Shown here: positions 62,733-64,000 of the stretch, one piece after another
Position numbering within the stretch: the stretch's first letter is position 1
How the letters are laid out: every line of letters starts with the position of its first letter
Position numbers and translations under genes: made by a program
Notes under the pieces: generated by a model
What the model was told of the DNA's origin: nothing
Database searches by the model: none
The model's input: only the letters and a program-made list of their open reading frames with translations
Assembly: GCA_018340805.1 (NCBI GenBank)
Contig: JACMZG010000008.1
Coordinates: 11,894,120-11,958,119 of the forward strand
Direction: 5' to 3'
From: Microvelia longipes
Taxonomy: Eukaryota; Arthropoda; Insecta; Hemiptera; Veliidae
Length of the DNA: 64,000 nucleotides

Positions 62733-63480
62733 CTGTAAAACAAAATTAATTAGAGAATTAAGTAATAAATAAACTAGAGATGAAAATGTAAAAATGATAT
62801 ATGATTACCTCAACCATACAAACTGGGAGTCACAATGATAGAAAAGATCTCCAAACAAACCCAAAAAACTTGAAAAAAATCTGGTGTGGTGGACCGCATG
62901 CCGGGCCAATTTCCTTTGGAATGTGTGTTTCCATGCTTAACATCTATTTCTAGGTTTAATTCATTTTTACTTTATTTTTTAAAGGAAATGTGCATAATTA
63001 TCTGGTTTATCTTTTTTGTTCTCTGTTTATCTTTATATGTTTTAATACATTTCCTATAAAAAATACAGAAAAAGTGAGTTACCAGAACCAGGATTATTTT
63101 GTAGTTATAAACTTATATAATGTTAATAAAATGATAAAAATTGAATGTCCTTACCAGGATTCAAACTTAGGGTACTAACTCGCTGATAATAGCACTCAAA
63201 GTACTCAAGACGAGCTTTGAGTATTATTATCGAGTCTGGAACATTTTCATTCAACTCACAGACCCAAAAAACATCTAAGACGACTCCCCACATGAAATAT
63301 AATGATAATATAATAATAACCATTTATTAAATGTATATCAAAATTACAATATGTTGATTTATGTGACAGAGTAAATACATTTAAATCAGCCGGAGCTGTG
63401 GTTTGAGTTTGCTTTTAAAATTACTTTTATAGTACATGCAAGTATAGTTATACTATTTGTTATTATTTTAAGTAATTAAT
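62733..63480. other. Intron 5' of E1, no exon seen
   Basis: Holds the short dispersed repeat at 62880-63000 and otherwise AT-rich sequence. The missing first IFT172 exons (about 100 residues) are not here, so they must lie beyond 64000. Confidence 0.6.
62880..63000. repeat. Dispersed repeat family, copy 4 (short)
   Basis: GTGGTGGACCGCATGCCGGG, then AATTTCCTTTGGAATGTGTG and the inverted AAAGGAAATGTGCATAAT. Lacks the longer tail of copies 1 and 3. Confidence 0.55.
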
Positions 63481-63499
63481 TAAGAACAGTCTTGTAATT

Positions 63500-64000
63500 A
63501 AGACCACCAAAAGTGTTTCTATGGTTCTCTCAAAAAGGCCTGTAGCTAGAACTTTACAATTCCTCATAAATACAAGTCCCATAAAAACAGTACTCTTTTC
63601 CAAGTTATTAGGACTAACAATCGACAATGACATGAAATTTAACAACCACATTGACAACTTAGTTTCTAAGATAAATATGACATACCACCTTTTAAGAAAA
63701 CTAAGGTTCTATAACTCAACTGAAATACTACTAATGCTTTACTACGACTGAACCTATCCATACTTATCAAACCACATTGCAACATGGGCCACCACCTTCC
63801 AGTCAGAAAAAGTGTTTATTACACAAAAAAGAATAATAAGACTAATTTTCCAACTAAAACCTCGAGATTCAGCTAAACCAGTCTTCATAAAGCATAATAT
63901 CCTAACACTTTATTCCATCTTACTTCTAGAATCATGTAAAATAGTTAAACAATTTCCGGATAAGTTTAAAACTCACTCTCGAATTCACAATGTAAATACC
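63500..64000 (+). mobile_element. LINE reverse-transcriptase 3' fragment, runs off the window
   Basis: Plus strand reads SKLLGLTIDNDMKFNNHIDN, LVSKINMTYHLLRKLRFYNS and TEILLMLYYD, then HIATWATTFQSEKVFITQKR and IIRLIFQLKPRDSAKPVF. This is the thumb region after the YADD motif of jockey-type LINEs (LGV-ID--L-W--HI, then Y-----Y----WG----QK--IR). One internal stop near 63749. Continues past 64000. Confidence 0.85.

Noticed and set aside
62733..64000. First exons of IFT172 inside the window
   Set aside because: No sequence resembling the N-terminal 100 residues (before GEKK-ICNK) was found on the minus strand here.

Overview
This window is animal nuclear DNA: AT-rich, intron-bearing, dense in non-LTR retrotransposons, a tRNA-related SINE, Penelope-like and mariner remnants, minisatellites and (AT)n tracts. 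The repeat types suggest an arthropod, perhaps a hemipteran insect, but the species cannot be fixed from the sequence. I see no prokaryotic genes, viral genes or CRISPR array.

The only host gene I can support is IFT172, an intraflagellar transport (IFT-B) protein, on the minus strand across nearly the whole window. I located 24 exons by homology, AG/GT splice sites and codon phase, labelled E1-E24 in transcript order (E1 is the first exon visible, not the true first exon). They encode about 1245 residues of a protein that is about 1750 residues in human. E1-E10 (62.7-48.2 kb) cover the WD40 beta-propeller half. E11-E24 (45.3 kb to position 1) cover the helical TPR-like solenoid. About the first 100 residues and the last 400 lie outside the window. 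All 24 exons join in frame when the better copy of each duplicated exon is used.

The most important structural fact is a scaffolding problem. Positions 209-20500 and 21501-41507 are the same roughly 20 kb of locus present twice, separated by exactly 1000 N. Contig A ends and contig B begins inside their shared overlap, so exons E14-E23 appear twice. The copies differ mainly by small indels, often in homopolymers and repeats, as expected of long-read noise. Splicing E23 into the second E14 would be out of frame, so this is almost certainly an unmerged contig overlap or haplotype, not a biological duplication. Every element at 0.2-20.5 kb therefore has a partner about 21 kb further right.

The introns carry at least six LINE fragments, three independent insertions of a roughly 570-bp SINE (five copies as assembled) with target-site duplications, a Penelope-like GIY-YIG fragment, a dead mariner, two TIR elements, a large foldback element abutting an exon donor site, and several minisatellites, including about 2 kb of a 32-bp unit. 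The most unusual feature is a set of compact inverted-repeat insertions (16.6, 47.9, 49.8, 54.5, 55.1 and 57.0 kb). Several contain a CTGANGA...GAAA-like core on the arms, and the best two are flanked by exact 12- and 14-bp target-site duplications. I interpret them as extremely truncated or non-autonomous Penelope-like foldback elements with hammerhead-ribozyme-like ends; that interpretation is inference.
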